Positions 39,810 to 48,558 are shown, numbered from the stretch's first letter. The stretch: DNA of 64,000 bases from Bradyrhizobium archetypum (GCF_013114835.1 NZ_JAAVLW010000013.1:1-64000); one strand, 5' to 3'. Program-made: numbers and translations. The notes: a model not told the origin generated them from the letters alone.

Positions 39810-41071
39810 GACCGCCCGCGCACCATGATCAGCACCGCCGCCGTCAGCTCCACCGCGATGCAGCCATAGAACGGCAGCGCGTAGCCGCCGGAAAAATCGC
39901 GCAGCAGCCCGACCACACCGGGACCAAACGCGTAGGTGATCTGGTTGATCGCCGTGATCAAACTCACCAGCACGCCGAACGAGCGCGGATCGAATTCGCG
40001 CTGCACGATCAGCGCCGGCAGCGTGATCAGGTTGCCGACGGAGAAGCCGAACAGCGCGCAGGCGGCGATCAATGCGTATTCGTTATGCACATTGATGACG
40101 ATGAGCAGAGCGACCGCCTGGCTGACGAAGGAGAGCGAGGACGCCAGCCGCTGGTTCATCCGGTCGATCACGAAGGAAAACAGCACGCGGCCGACCACCG
40201 CCATCGCCGTCAATAGCGCCACCGCTATTGCCGCGCGCTGACGTCCGATCACCGAATCCAGAAACGCGATCAGGTGCACGATGAAGCCGACCTGCGCGAA
40301 CAGCACCAGCGCGAACGCGATCGATACCGAGAGGAAGCCGATATCGCGAAAGGCGTGGGCGCGAATCTGCGTCGGCGACGGCGCGTCGGCAGCCTCGGCG
40401 GCGCTCAGGCTCGAATGGATCGGCGGCCGTCCGACGAGCAGCAGAATCACGGGGACCATCAGTACGACCAGTACGGCGGCCGAAACGGTCATCGCGCCGG
40501 AGAAGCCGAAATAGCCGATCGCGGTGACCAGCAGGGGCACGCCGATGATGCCGCCAAAGCTCGCGCCGTTCAGCGCCAGGCTGATCGCCATGCCGCGCTT
40601 TTTGTCGAACCACAGGCCCAGCGTATTAGTGATGATGCCGAGGCTGGTGCCTGCCCAGCCGAAGGCGAGCACCGCGTTGGCAAGGTAAAGCTGCCACGGC
40701 TCGCGCACCAGACCGATCGAGATCGCGGCGGCGGCCATCGCGAAGGTGCCGGCAATCAGGCAGTTGCGCGGGCCGAACGCCTTGATGGCTTCGCTGACGA
40801 AGGCGACGAGCGCGGCGCCGAACAGATAGAAGAACGTGGTGCCGGACGAGATCAGCGAGGCCGGCCAGCCATGCAACCGCTGAAGCTCGGCGACGTAGAC
40901 GCTCTGGCCGTAGAAGCCGAGCCCCCAGCCGAAGGTTGCCAGCAGGAAACAGACGACGACGATACGCCAGCCGTCGTAGCGGATCGAGCCTTCGTCGATC
41001 GGGGTGTAGTTCAGGGCGTCCAAGGGATTTCTCTTTGTTGCTGTCTCGTCATTGCCGCACTTGCCCGGCAC
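39785..41071 (-). CDS. MFS transporter (monocarboxylate/oxalate-formate antiporter-like)
   Basis: A 428-residue, twelve-helix transporter. The first helix is WRIVVVCFLLATFGWGLGFYGQSVYV. The loop 2-3 region has AFGPRNCLIAG, and the second half begins DIGFLSVSIAFALVLFAQVGFIVHLIAFL. This general type is typical of carboxylate transporters. The start may be the TTG at 41023 (LDALNYTPIDEG), which has AAAGAGA before it; the first 16 residues from the ATG at 41071 resemble repeat-derived sequence. The C-terminus is extended into repeat A. The substrate is unknown. Confidence 0.82.
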   Translation of the reverse strand: MPGKCGNDETATKRNPLDALNYTPIDEGSIRYDGWRIVVVCFLLATFGWGLGFYGQSVYVAELQRLHGWPASLISSGTTFFYLFGAALVAFVSEAIKAFGPRNCLIAGTFAMAAAAISIGLVREPWQLYLANAVLAFGWAGTSLGIITNTLGLWFDKKRGMAISLALNGASFGGIIGVPLLVTAIGYFGFSGAMTVSAAVLVVLMVPVILLLVGRPPIHSSLSAAEAADAPSPTQIRAHAFRDIGFLSVSIAFALVLFAQVGFIVHLIAFLDSVIGRQRAAIAVALLTAMAVVGRVLFSFVIDRMNQRLASSLSFVSQAVALLIVINVHNEYALIAACALFGFSVGNLITLPALIVQREFDPRSFGVLVSLITAINQITYAFGPGVVGLLRDFSGGYALPFYGCIAVELTAAVLIMVRGRSRHSGLVR

Positions 41072-41142
41072 ATGTCAGCAACAGCAAACACACCTGCAAG
41101 GCCGATCAATTCGACGGACGCCGAACTGTCAGCAAGTGGCAA

Positions 41143-41502
41143 CTAGGCCGGCTTCGACGGATCGTAGAAGAAGCGCTCGCGCCAGACCTTGTCGCCGCGC
41201 CATTCCTGCAGCGCGACCTCGTCGAACCGGCCGGTTTTGCCGGATTTGTAGGTGAATTCGAACAGCCAGTGGATCGCGACACGGTCGCCCTCGACGATCG
41301 AGGTCACGCAGGTCGAGGTCACGCTCTCGACCCGCTCCAGCACGGCGCGCTCATGCGCCACCAGGACGTCGCGGCCGACCCGCGGCGCGGCGGCATTCTC
41401 CTGCATGCTGGCGTCCTCGGTGTAGAAGCGCTCGATCGCCCCGGCATGATCGCCGGATACGACGGTGGCAATGAATTCATCGAGACGGGCGCGCGACGGC
41501 AT
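41143..41502 (-). CDS. SnoaL/NTF2-like protein
   Basis: A 119-residue protein of the cone-shaped NTF2-like fold: an N-terminal helix (RLDEFIATVVSGDHAGAIERFYTEDASMQE), then strands (VTSTCVTSIVEGDRVAIHWLFEFTYKSG) and the terminal pair FDEVALQEWRGDKVWRERFFYDP. Such proteins bind or isomerise small polar ligands. It lies between two MFS genes on the same strand, so it may modify a transported compound. The catalytic residues are not conserved enough to name a reaction. Confidence 0.8.
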   Translation of the reverse strand: MPSRARLDEFIATVVSGDHAGAIERFYTEDASMQENAAAPRVGRDVLVAHERAVLERVESVTSTCVTSIVEGDRVAIHWLFEFTYKSGKTGRFDEVALQEWRGDKVWRERFFYDPSKPA

Positions 41503-41531
41503 GGGCCCCTCCTAGGTGATTAGATCGAGAA

Positions 41532-42782
41532 CTAGATACTCGGATCGGGAATTTCATCAACCGCGCGCAGCTTCGCACGGCGCTTGGCAAATGACCCAAA
41601 CGACAGCACCACAAGGCCGAGCAGCACCGGGGGAAACACCACCATGTTGACCATCGACCAGCCGTAATGGGCCAGTAACTGGCCGGACGAGAACGAGCCG
41701 ATCGCCATCATCCCGAATACCAGGAAGTCATTGAACGCCTGCACCTTGTTGCGTTCCTGCGGCCGGTGCGTCTCCAGCACCAGTGCGGACGCGCCGATGA
41801 AGGCGAAATTCCAGCCCACCCCGAGCACAATCAGCGTCGCCCAGAAATGCATCGCAGTGATGCCGGCGAGGCCGATTCCGGCCGCCGCGGCCTCCAGCAA
41901 AAGGCCGACCGCAACGATGGCGGGCGCCCCGAACCGCGCAATCAGCGTGCCGGTGAAGAAGCTCGGGCCGTACATCGCCACGATGTGCCACTGAATGCCA
42001 AAATTGGAATCGCTGACGGTCAGCCCGCACATCTTCATGGCGAGCGGCGCTGAGGTCATCACGAGGTTCATCATCGGATACGCGATCACGCCGCATAGCG
42101 CAGCGGCGATGAAGCGCGGCTGCCGCGCAATCTCGAACAGCGGCCGGCCGCCATGCATGTCCGACGGCATCGGCTTCGGCGCATCGACGCCCGCCAGCAC
42201 CGCCATCGCCACCAACGCGACAAAGGCCTGCACCACGAAGCTGAAGGCAAACAGATAAGGCGGCCAGATATCCATGGTCCACTGCACGAGCTGCGGACCG
42301 AGCACGCCGGCGAATACGCCGCCCGCCATCACCCACGACAGCGCCTTCGGCCGGAACGCTGCGCTGGCACCGTCGGCCGCGGCAAACCGATAGGACTGTG
42401 CCACGGCGCCGTAGAGCCCGCCGAGGAAGGTCGCAAAGCAGAACAGCCAGAACGAGGCGTAGAGGACGGCAAGAGCGGCGAGCACACCGGTCAGCACACC
42501 GCAGAACGTGCCGATGATAAAGGCCGTACGGCGGCCATAGGCGCGCGAGATCGCACCCGTTGGCAGTGTGCCGGCAGCAAGCCCCAGCACATACATCGAC
42601 AGCGGCACGGTCGCGAGCGAGATATCGGGCGCCAGCGTCGCGCCGACGATCGAGCCGGTGGCGAAGATGACCGCCGAATTGGCCCCGGTCAGCGCCTGCG
42701 CCGCAGCGAGCCGCAGCACATTGCCGCGCGCGCGTGCGTCATTGGCGATCTCTTCGGTGATAGTCGTATCCAGCATCGGCAT
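41532..42782 (-). CDS. MFS transporter
   Basis: A 416-residue major facilitator protein with about twelve helices. Loop 2-3 reads PTGAISRAYGRRTAFIIGTF. The middle of the sequence is HAFAFIGASALVLETH-like (WNFAFIGASALVLETHRPQERNKVQAFNDF). The long N-terminal cytoplasmic segment MLDTTITEEIANDARARGN precedes helix 1. It lies 29 bases upstream of the SnoaL-like gene on the same strand. The substrate is unknown; the family includes drug/proton antiporters. Confidence 0.82.
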   Translation of the reverse strand: MPMLDTTITEEIANDARARGNVLRLAAAQALTGANSAVIFATGSIVGATLAPDISLATVPLSMYVLGLAAGTLPTGAISRAYGRRTAFIIGTFCGVLTGVLAALAVLYASFWLFCFATFLGGLYGAVAQSYRFAAADGASAAFRPKALSWVMAGGVFAGVLGPQLVQWTMDIWPPYLFAFSFVVQAFVALVAMAVLAGVDAPKPMPSDMHGGRPLFEIARQPRFIAAALCGVIAYPMMNLVMTSAPLAMKMCGLTVSDSNFGIQWHIVAMYGPSFFTGTLIARFGAPAIVAVGLLLEAAAAGIGLAGITAMHFWATLIVLGVGWNFAFIGASALVLETHRPQERNKVQAFNDFLVFGMMAIGSFSSGQLLAHYGWSMVNMVVFPPVLLGLVVLSFGSFAKRRAKLRAVDEIPDPSI

Positions 42783-42899
42783 TCCCGCCCGGCAGGCCCC
42801 GGGGGCGGGAGCCTCATTGATTCATTGCGGGCACTATGAAGATGCGAAGCTGTGCGATCAACCGGCGCAAACGGGCGCGCGCTATGCGCCCGCGTCACG

Positions 42900-43577
42900 C
42901 TAGCTCGATCGCCCGAAAGCCAAAATCATGTTGTTGGCCGGCATTTGCACGGCCTCGATCAGAACAAGGCCGACGGTCGCGGCGAGCTTCTCGAGATCGG
43001 CAATGTCGCGCACGCCCCATTCGGCGTTCTGCTCGCGCAGGCTGGTATCGAACACGGCATTGCTCATCGCGGTATGCTTGCCGTCGCGCTTGAACGGGCC
43101 GTAGAGAAACAAGCGCCCGTCACTGCGAAGATAACGGCCTGCGCCGGCGAACAGGCCTTTGGCGACGCGCCAAGGCGCAATGTGGATTACATTGGCGCAG
43201 AACACGGCCAGCAATTCGGCCGGGCCGCTGCCGTCATGCATCGCCGGGCACCAGGCGGGATCGGCGAGATCGACCCGCAGCGGCGGGCGAATATTCGACA
43301 AGCCGGCATGCGCCCGCCATGCCTCGATGCTCTTCAGGTGATGCTCGTTGAGATCGCTCGGCCACCAGATGATGCCGGGGCTATGCGTCGCAAAGTAAAC
43401 CACGTGCTGGCCGGTGCCGCTGCCGGCCTCCAGCACCTCGCCGGACTGGCCGGCGAGAAATCTCTGCAGCACCGCCCAGATCGGCTCATGGTTGCGGTGG
43501 AACGCCGCCGCGTCGAGCCGGCCGTCGGGCTCGACCGGCCGGTCATCCCGACCGAACTCCACGACATATTCGGCCAT
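42900..43577 (-). CDS. DUF938 SAM-dependent methyltransferase-like protein
   Basis: A 225-residue class I methyltransferase-fold protein. The SAM-binding loop is GEVLEAGSGTGQHVVYFA, followed by IIWWPSDLNEHHLKSIEAW and the post-I motif; FCANVIHIAPW is the DUF938 signature. The ATG at 43577 (MAEYVVEFG) has a GGCGAGA-like ribosome-binding site. It lies 48 bases downstream of the ArsR regulator gene on the same strand and may be co-transcribed with it. The substrate is unknown. Confidence 0.82.
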   Translation of the reverse strand: MAEYVVEFGRDDRPVEPDGRLDAAAFHRNHEPIWAVLQRFLAGQSGEVLEAGSGTGQHVVYFATHSPGIIWWPSDLNEHHLKSIEAWRAHAGLSNIRPPLRVDLADPAWCPAMHDGSGPAELLAVFCANVIHIAPWRVAKGLFAGAGRYLRSDGRLFLYGPFKRDGKHTAMSNAVFDTSLREQNAEWGVRDIADLEKLAATVGLVLIEAVQMPANNMILAFGRSS

Positions 43578-43624
43578 TGCAGTCTCGCCTGAAAATCGTT
43601 TGTGGATTTGAAACGCCGGAGGCG

Positions 43625-43990
43625 TCACGTCAGTTCGCCGCAATACATCTCTTTCAGCACCTGCAACAGGCGCAAGGCGCGCGCATCAGTCACCCGATAA
43701 TGCAGTGTCTGCGACGTCCGACGGAATTCGACCAGGCGGTCGGCGCGCAGCTTCGCCAGATGCTGCGACAAGGCCGACTGGCTCAGTTTCACCACGCCGA
43801 CGAGCTCTCCGACCGTCATCTCGCCGCGCACGGCGAGAAAACACAGGATCAGCAGGCGCTTTTCGTTGGCCAGCATTTTCAAGAGTTGCGCGGCGTCGCC
43901 CGCCTGCCTGGCAAGCTTCTTCAGCGCTGCCGCATCGTCGGCCCCGGGGGCGGATTGGGTCTCATTGGCTGCCGCTGCGGCTGCTCTCAT
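43625..43990 (-). CDS. ArsR-family repressor of the sox operon (SqrR/BigR-like)
   Basis: A 121-residue winged helix (starting MRAAAAAANE at 43990; an ATG at 44065 is the alternative). The DNA-reading helix is LSQSALSQHLAKLRADRLVEFRRTSQTLHYRV. Cys50 in LLILCFLAV and Cys117 in EMYCGELT are 67 residues apart, close to the two persulfide-sensing cysteines of SqrR and BigR (66 apart). The metal-site cysteines of classical ArsR are absent. It is divergent from soxC, so release from DNA by sulfane sulfur is the expected switch. The promoter with TTGACT at 44065-44070 lies in the divergent gap. Confidence 0.85.
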   Translation of the reverse strand: MRAAAAAANETQSAPGADDAAALKKLARQAGDAAQLLKMLANEKRLLILCFLAVRGEMTVGELVGVVKLSQSALSQHLAKLRADRLVEFRRTSQTLHYRVTDARALRLLQVLKEMYCGELT

Positions 43991-44064
43991 CGCGTCAGAT
44001 CCGGATGGTTTTCCGTGCCTGCGAAGCACACATGGTACTGTAGCGCCCGCAGCGTTCTTTAGCA

Positions 44065-44092
44065 TTGACTAAATTAGCAATTGTGGATACCG
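44065..44092 (+). promoter_or_regulatory. Candidate promoter of the sox operon
   Basis: TTGACT (44065-44070) and GATACC (44087-44092) are spaced by 16 bases, close to the sigma-70 pattern, and lie just upstream of soxC. The direct repeat TTAGCA (at about 44059 and 44075) overlaps the -35 and could be part of the ArsR-type operator. The -10 match is poor, so this is tentative. Confidence 0.4.
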
Positions 44093-44143
44093 GTTAAAAA
44101 AAGCAAGAAATAAGCGGCGATGCGGCCGCGAGGGGAAGAAAAC

Positions 44144-45451
44144 GTGCGGCCCAACCCGTTACGCAGCAAAGCTGTTCTCTCCGACCCCGCCGGCGCGGAC
44201 GTTCCCGTGGGACGACGCAGCTTTCTCAGGCTCGGCGCGGTGCTGACCGGCGGCCTTGCCCTTGGCGGCAATTCCGCCATCGCCGAGCCCTCGCAGGAAT
44301 CTCCCCCCGCAGACGCGCCCTGGTCGCAATCGATCGGCGCAGGCGTGGTCGACCGGCCCTACGGCCGGCCGGCGGATACCGAAGCCTCCGTCATCCGGCG
44401 CAATGTCCCCTGGCTTACCGCCACCGCTGAATCGTCCGTGAGCTTTTCGCCGTTGCAGGACCTGCACGGCATCATCACACCGAATGGATTGTTCTTCGAG
44501 CGCCATCACGCCGGACGGCCCGACATCGACCCGGCGCAGCACAAGCTCTTGATCCACGGGCTGGTCGAGCGGCCGCTGCTTCTGACCATGAAAGACATCC
44601 TGCGCTTCCCGCAGACCACGCGCATTCATTTCATCGAATGCCCGGCCAATGGCGGCATGAACTGGCGCGCCGCGCAGATGAACTCGCTGCAGTTCAGCCA
44701 TGGCATGGTCAGTTGCGCCGAATGGACCGGGGTGAAGCTCTCGACGCTGCTGGAGGAAACCGGCATCAAGAAGGAAGCGAAATGGGCGATGGTCGAGGGT
44801 GCCGACGGCGCGCATATGAACCGCAGCCTGCCGCTCGACAAATGTCTCGACGATTGCCTCGTGGTCTACGCGCAGAACGGCGAGGCGCTGCGGCCCGAAC
44901 AGGGCTATCCGCTGCGGCTGGTGGTGCCGGGCTGGGAAGGTAACGTCAACATCAAGTGGCTGCGCCGCATCAAGCTCGGCGAGAAGCCGTGGCACAGCCG
45001 CGAGGAAACCTCGAAATATACCGACCTGATGCCGGACGGCACCTCGCGCGGCTTCACCTGGCTGATGGATGCCAAATCGGTCGTCACCTTTCCCTGCCCG
45101 GAAAAGCCGCTCGATGGCGCCGGCCTCTATGAGATCAGGGGACTGGCCTGGACCGGAAACGGCAAGGTCACGCGTGTCGATGTCTCCGTGGACGGCGGCA
45201 TCAACTGGCAGACCGCGCGGCTGCACGAGCCGGTGCTGTCGAAAGCGCTGACCAAATTCACCCTGCCCTGGCGCTGGGATGGCCGTCCGGCGCTGGTTGC
45301 ATCCCGCGTCGTCGACGAGAGCGGTTACGTGCAGCCGACGATTGCAGAGCTGCGAAAGCAGCGCGGCTCGAATTCGGTCTACCACAACAATTCGATCCAG
45401 ACCTGGCAGGTCAAATCAGACGGAACCGTCTTCAATGTACAGCTCGCGTAA
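44144..45451 (+). CDS. soxC: SoxC, molybdenum subunit of sulfane dehydrogenase
   Basis: A 435-residue member of the sulfite-oxidase family. A Tat signal is present (GRRSFLRLGAVLTGGLALGG). The Mo-cofactor domain holds the ligand Cys in IHFIECPANGGMNW. A dimerisation domain follows (LAWTGNGKVTRVDVSVDGGINWQTARL). With SoxD it oxidises the sulfane sulfur of SoxY-bound thiosulfate by six electrons. The GTG at 44144 is favoured because AGGGGAAG lies 7 bases before it; the ATG at 44120 has no ribosome-binding site. It overlaps soxD by 17 bases and starts the operon. Confidence 0.92.
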   Translation: MRPNPLRSKAVLSDPAGADVPVGRRSFLRLGAVLTGGLALGGNSAIAEPSQESPPADAPWSQSIGAGVVDRPYGRPADTEASVIRRNVPWLTATAESSVSFSPLQDLHGIITPNGLFFERHHAGRPDIDPAQHKLLIHGLVERPLLLTMKDILRFPQTTRIHFIECPANGGMNWRAAQMNSLQFSHGMVSCAEWTGVKLSTLLEETGIKKEAKWAMVEGADGAHMNRSLPLDKCLDDCLVVYAQNGEALRPEQGYPLRLVVPGWEGNVNIKWLRRIKLGEKPWHSREETSKYTDLMPDGTSRGFTWLMDAKSVVTFPCPEKPLDGAGLYEIRGLAWTGNGKVTRVDVSVDGGINWQTARLHEPVLSKALTKFTLPWRWDGRPALVASRVVDESGYVQPTIAELRKQRGSNSVYHNNSIQTWQVKSDGTVFNVQLA

Positions 45452-46109
45452 GGTTGGCCTGCCGATCGTCGCCCTCCTGCTGGCGGCGGGAGGAGGCCGC
45501 GCCGGCGCGGCCGAGCCCGGCTCGTTCGGCTACGGCACGGCGGCGACGCCGGCGCAGATCGCGGGATGGGACATCGACGTGCGCGGCGAGGACGGCGCGG
45601 GCCTGCCGCCGGGAAAAGGCACGGTCGACCGCGGCGCCGACGTCTATGCCGAGCAATGCGCCGCCTGCCATGGAACCTTTGGTGAAGGCGAAGGCCGCTT
45701 TCCGAAGCTGGTGGGCGGCGTCGGATCGCTCCGGGACGAGCGCCCGGAGCCGACGGTCGGGAGCTACTGGCCGTTCGCCCCGACCCTGTGGGACTATATT
45801 AACCGCGCCATGCCGATGCCCGCGCCGCACACATTGTCAGCCGATGACGTTTATGCTTTGACCGCCTATATTCTGAACCTGAACGAGCTCGTTCCAAGTG
45901 AATTCGTTGCCGATCGCAACAGCTTGCCGAAAGTCAAAATGCGCAATCGCGACGCTTTCATCTGGACCGACCCGCGCCCCGATACGGGGGCCAAGCCTTG
46001 CATGCAAGCCTGCGTGAATGGCGCCGATGTCAAGGTATCGTCGACGGCGGAGGACAGGAACCTGACGCCGCGCACGACCGGCCCGCTCGACACGATGCAA
46101 CCGAAATAG
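45435..46109 (+). CDS. soxD: SoxD, short single-heme cytochrome c subunit
   Basis: A 224-residue exported cytochrome with a signal peptide (MYSSRKVGLPIVALLLAAGGGRAGA). Only one heme-binding motif is present, CAACH at 75-79, with the distal Met ligand candidates in NRAMPMPAPH. Classical SoxD of Paracoccus is about 384 residues with two hemes, so this form lacks the second domain. It accepts electrons from SoxC. The C-terminal region has a pair of cysteines in KPCMQACVNG, too close for a heme motif. Translational overlap with soxC supports a SoxCD pair. Confidence 0.88.
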   Translation: MYSSRKVGLPIVALLLAAGGGRAGAAEPGSFGYGTAATPAQIAGWDIDVRGEDGAGLPPGKGTVDRGADVYAEQCAACHGTFGEGEGRFPKLVGGVGSLRDERPEPTVGSYWPFAPTLWDYINRAMPMPAPHTLSADDVYALTAYILNLNELVPSEFVADRNSLPKVKMRNRDAFIWTDPRPDTGAKPCMQACVNGADVKVSSTAEDRNLTPRTTGPLDTMQPK

Positions 46110-46126
46110 ACATTACGGAAACGCCT

Positions 46127-46498
46127 GTGACCGTTCACTTCAAGATCAAATCCGCAAGGCTTCCGACCCTTGCATTGGCGCTGGTGATCAGCGCTTTCGC
46201 ATCGGCAAGCACCGCGCAGGCGCAGTCCACCGTGGACGAAGGCCGCAAGCTCGCTTTCGACCGCAGCAAGGGCAATTGCCTGACCTGTCATGTCATCAAG
46301 GGCGGCGACCTGCCCGGCACGATCGGACCCGAGCTGGTCGACATCAAGAGCAAGTACCCCAAGCGCGAGGATCTCGTCGCCATTCTCAACGACGAAACCC
46401 TGCGCAATCCGCTGACCGTGATGCCGCCGTTCGGCCGCAACCGGATCCTGACCGAGAAGGAGATCAACGCGGTGGTGGATTTCCTGCAGACGCTTTGA
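46127..46498 (+). CDS. soxX: SoxX, monoheme cytochrome c of the SoxAX complex
   Basis: A 123-residue exported cytochrome. A GTG start at 46127 gives the signal MTVHFKIKSARLPTLALALVISAFASASTAQA; CGGAAA lies 6 bases upstream. The single heme motif is NCLTCH and the axial Met is in VMPPFGRNRIL. The length matches SoxX (about 120-150). It pairs with SoxA to link thiosulfate to the SoxY cysteine. An in-frame extension to 45998 overlaps soxD and is rejected. Confidence 0.9.
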   Translation: MTVHFKIKSARLPTLALALVISAFASASTAQAQSTVDEGRKLAFDRSKGNCLTCHVIKGGDLPGTIGPELVDIKSKYPKREDLVAILNDETLRNPLTVMPPFGRNRILTEKEINAVVDFLQTL

Positions 46499-46527
46499 AC
46501 GCGGCGCAACACTTTGGAGAGTTTTGG

Positions 46528-47022
46528 ATGAACACTATGGAAAACGATTTTTCAGCGACACGGCGATTGATCCTGAAGGGCGCGGGCGCATTGACATTGA
46601 TCGGCCTCGGCATCGTACCTCTCGATGTCACGAAGGCACTCGCCGCGGCCAATGACAAATATCCGGAAGAGGCTTTCAAGCAGAAGAGCGACGCCGACGT
46701 CATCAAGACGCTCTACGGCAAGACCGCGGAGCCCTCGGAGAAGGTGAAGATGGACGCGCCCGAAATCGCCGAGAACGGCGCCGTCGTGCCTGTCTCCGTT
46801 ACCACGACGCTGGCCGATGTGACCTCAATTGCATTCCTCGTCAGCGAAAATCCGAACGTGCTGATCGCAAAGTACAACATTCCGGCCGGCACGCTGCCGA
46901 GCGTGGCAAACCGCATCAAGATGGCCAAGACCAGCAACGTCACCGTGCTGGTGGAAGCCGGCGGCAAGCTGTACAGCGCGGCCAAGGAAGTCAAAGTCAC
47001 CGTCGGCGGTTGCGGCGGCTGA
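46528..47022 (+). CDS. soxY: SoxY, sulfur-carrier protein
   Basis: A 164-residue Tat-exported protein. The signal is TRRLILKGAGALTLIGLGIVPLDVTKALA. The carrier region ends in the obligatory Gly-Gly-Cys-Gly-Gly swinging arm (Cys162), where the pathway intermediates are covalently bound. The ATG at 46528 follows GGAGAGTTTTGG. It precedes soxZ by 21 bases and forms the SoxYZ heterodimer with it. Confidence 0.95.
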   Translation: MNTMENDFSATRRLILKGAGALTLIGLGIVPLDVTKALAAANDKYPEEAFKQKSDADVIKTLYGKTAEPSEKVKMDAPEIAENGAVVPVSVTTTLADVTSIAFLVSENPNVLIAKYNIPAGTLPSVANRIKMAKTSNVTVLVEAGGKLYSAAKEVKVTVGGCGG

Positions 47023-47043
47023 AGGCACCGAGGGAGTATTCAA

Positions 47044-47355
47044 ATGGCATCCACTATTCGCGTGCGGGCTTCCTCCAACGGCGATATCACCGAAGTGCAG
47101 GCGCTGATCCAGCATCCAATGGATTCCGGCTTCGTCAAGAACGCCAAGGGCGAGATCATTCCGCCGCATTTCATCCAGCAGCTCACCTTCGAGCATGACG
47201 GCAAGAACGTATTCACGGCCGACTGGGGTGGCGGTGTTTCCAAGGACCCCTATGTCAAGTTCGCGTTCAAGGGCGGCAAGAAGGGTGACGAGCTCAAGAT
47301 AAGCTGGGTCGACAACAAGGGTGCGACCGATACCACCACGGCGAAGATCCAATGA
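47044..47355 (+). CDS. soxZ: SoxZ, partner of the sulfur carrier
   Basis: A 103-residue protein of immunoglobulin-like fold (STIRVRASSNGDITEVQALIQHPMDSGFVKNAKGEIIPPHFI and EHDGKNVFTADWGGGVSKDPYVKFAFKGG). It has no signal peptide and is carried out with SoxY. GGGAG precedes the ATG at 47044. The stop overlaps soxA as ATGA (47352-47355). Confidence 0.95.
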   Translation: MASTIRVRASSNGDITEVQALIQHPMDSGFVKNAKGEIIPPHFIQQLTFEHDGKNVFTADWGGGVSKDPYVKFAFKGGKKGDELKISWVDNKGATDTTTAKIQ

Positions 47356-48218
47356 AGCTGCGATCCGCGATCTATCTGGCATCGGCAGCCCTTGTGCTCG
47401 CAGCTCTGACGCTTGCGGGCGCCTTGCCCTCGGGCGCCGCCGACAAGGTCGATCCCGTCGCCGATGCCAAGGCGTTCAGGAAATTCTTCACCGATAAATT
47501 CCCGAAGGTGAAGCTGGAAGACTTCGTCAACGGCCCCTATTCGATGAACGAGGACCTCTACCGGCAGTGGCAGGACAAGGAGCAGTTTCCGCCCTACGAA
47601 TTTTCGCTCGAAATGGGCAAGGAAATGTTCTCCAAGCCGTTCAAGAACGGCAAGTCCTATGCCGATTGCTTCCCGAACGGCGGCATCGCCATCCGCCAGA
47701 ACTATCCTTACTTCGACGAGAAGGAAGGCAAGGTCATCACGCTCGAACTGGCGCTGAACCGCTGCCGCGAGGCCAATGGCGAAGAGCCGTATTCCTATGT
47801 GAAGGACGAAATGGCGGCCTTGACCGCCTACATGGCCTTTACGTCGCGCGGCAAGCCGATGGACATCAAGATCCCGAACGATCCCCGCGCGCTCGAGGCC
47901 TACGAAAAGGGCAAGGAATATTTCTACACGCGGCGCGGCCAGCTCAACTTCTCCTGCGCCACCTGCCATGTGCAGAGCCCTGGCGAGCGCATCCGCGCCG
48001 AAATCCTCGCGCCCGCGCTCGGCATCGTCAACGCGATGCCGATCTATCGCTCGGAATGGAGCGGCATGGGAACTACCAGCCGGCGCTTTACCACCTGCAA
48101 CAGCCAGATTCGCGCCGTGCCGCTCAGCCCGCAGGACGATGAATATCGCAACGTCGAATATTACCTGTCCTATGTCAGCAACGGCCTGCCGATATCGGGT
48201 CCGGGAGCGCGGCCATGA
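47352..48218 (+). CDS. soxA: SoxA, monoheme form
   Basis: A 288-residue exported protein. The single intact heme motif is CATCH in LNFSCATCHVQSPGERIRAE. The catalytic cysteine, normally a heme-ligating persulfide, is in TTCNSQIRAVPLSP. The N-terminal half has ADCFPNGG and NRCREA where diheme SoxA proteins carry the first heme; CxxCH is lost, and the two cysteines probably form a disulfide. It joins SoxX to make the thiosulfate-cysteine coupling enzyme. Overlaps with both neighbours show tight coupling. Confidence 0.92.
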   Translation: MKLRSAIYLASAALVLAALTLAGALPSGAADKVDPVADAKAFRKFFTDKFPKVKLEDFVNGPYSMNEDLYRQWQDKEQFPPYEFSLEMGKEMFSKPFKNGKSYADCFPNGGIAIRQNYPYFDEKEGKVITLELALNRCREANGEEPYSYVKDEMAALTAYMAFTSRGKPMDIKIPNDPRALEAYEKGKEYFYTRRGQLNFSCATCHVQSPGERIRAEILAPALGIVNAMPIYRSEWSGMGTTSRRFTTCNSQIRAVPLSPQDDEYRNVEYYLSYVSNGLPISGPGARP

Positions 48219-48532
48219 GGAACCTGATGCAGCAATCAGCATTGGTTCTGGCGCTGCTCGCCGCGGGCGCTGGATCCGCGCTCGCTGCGGGCTCGGAGGA
48301 GGACTTCAAGGCAGCGTACGCCGCGGCCGAGGCCGCTAACAAGGAAGCCGGCAAGCTACGCAACCAATGGACTACGACGGCGAACACGCTGGCGGCGGCG
48401 AAGAAGGCGGCGGACGCCGGCGATTTCGACAAGGCCACCGCGTCGGCCAAGGAGGCCGAGGCCTTGGCCAAGGCTTCGATTTTCCAGGCCACCAGCGAGA
48501 AGACCCGCTGGAGGGACATGGAAATACGCTGA
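48215..48532 (+). CDS. Small exported protein, SoxK-like SoxAX-binding protein
   Basis: A 105-residue protein with the signal MRNLMQQSALVLALLAAGAGSALA. The mature part is helical and alanine-lysine rich (EEDFKAAYAAAEAANKEAGKLRNQW, then TANTLAAAKKAADAGDFDKATASAKEAEALA). The length, helical hairpin and place directly after soxA match SoxK/SoxAX-binding proteins known from other sulfur oxidisers; naming is by context. It overlaps soxA by 4 bases and is 26 bases before soxB. Confidence 0.68.
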   Translation: MRNLMQQSALVLALLAAGAGSALAAGSEEDFKAAYAAAEAANKEAGKLRNQWTTTANTLAAAKKAADAGDFDKATASAKEAEALAKASIFQATSEKTRWRDMEIR

Positions 48533-48558
48533 AGCCGCAACGACGCGCGGAGACCCGC

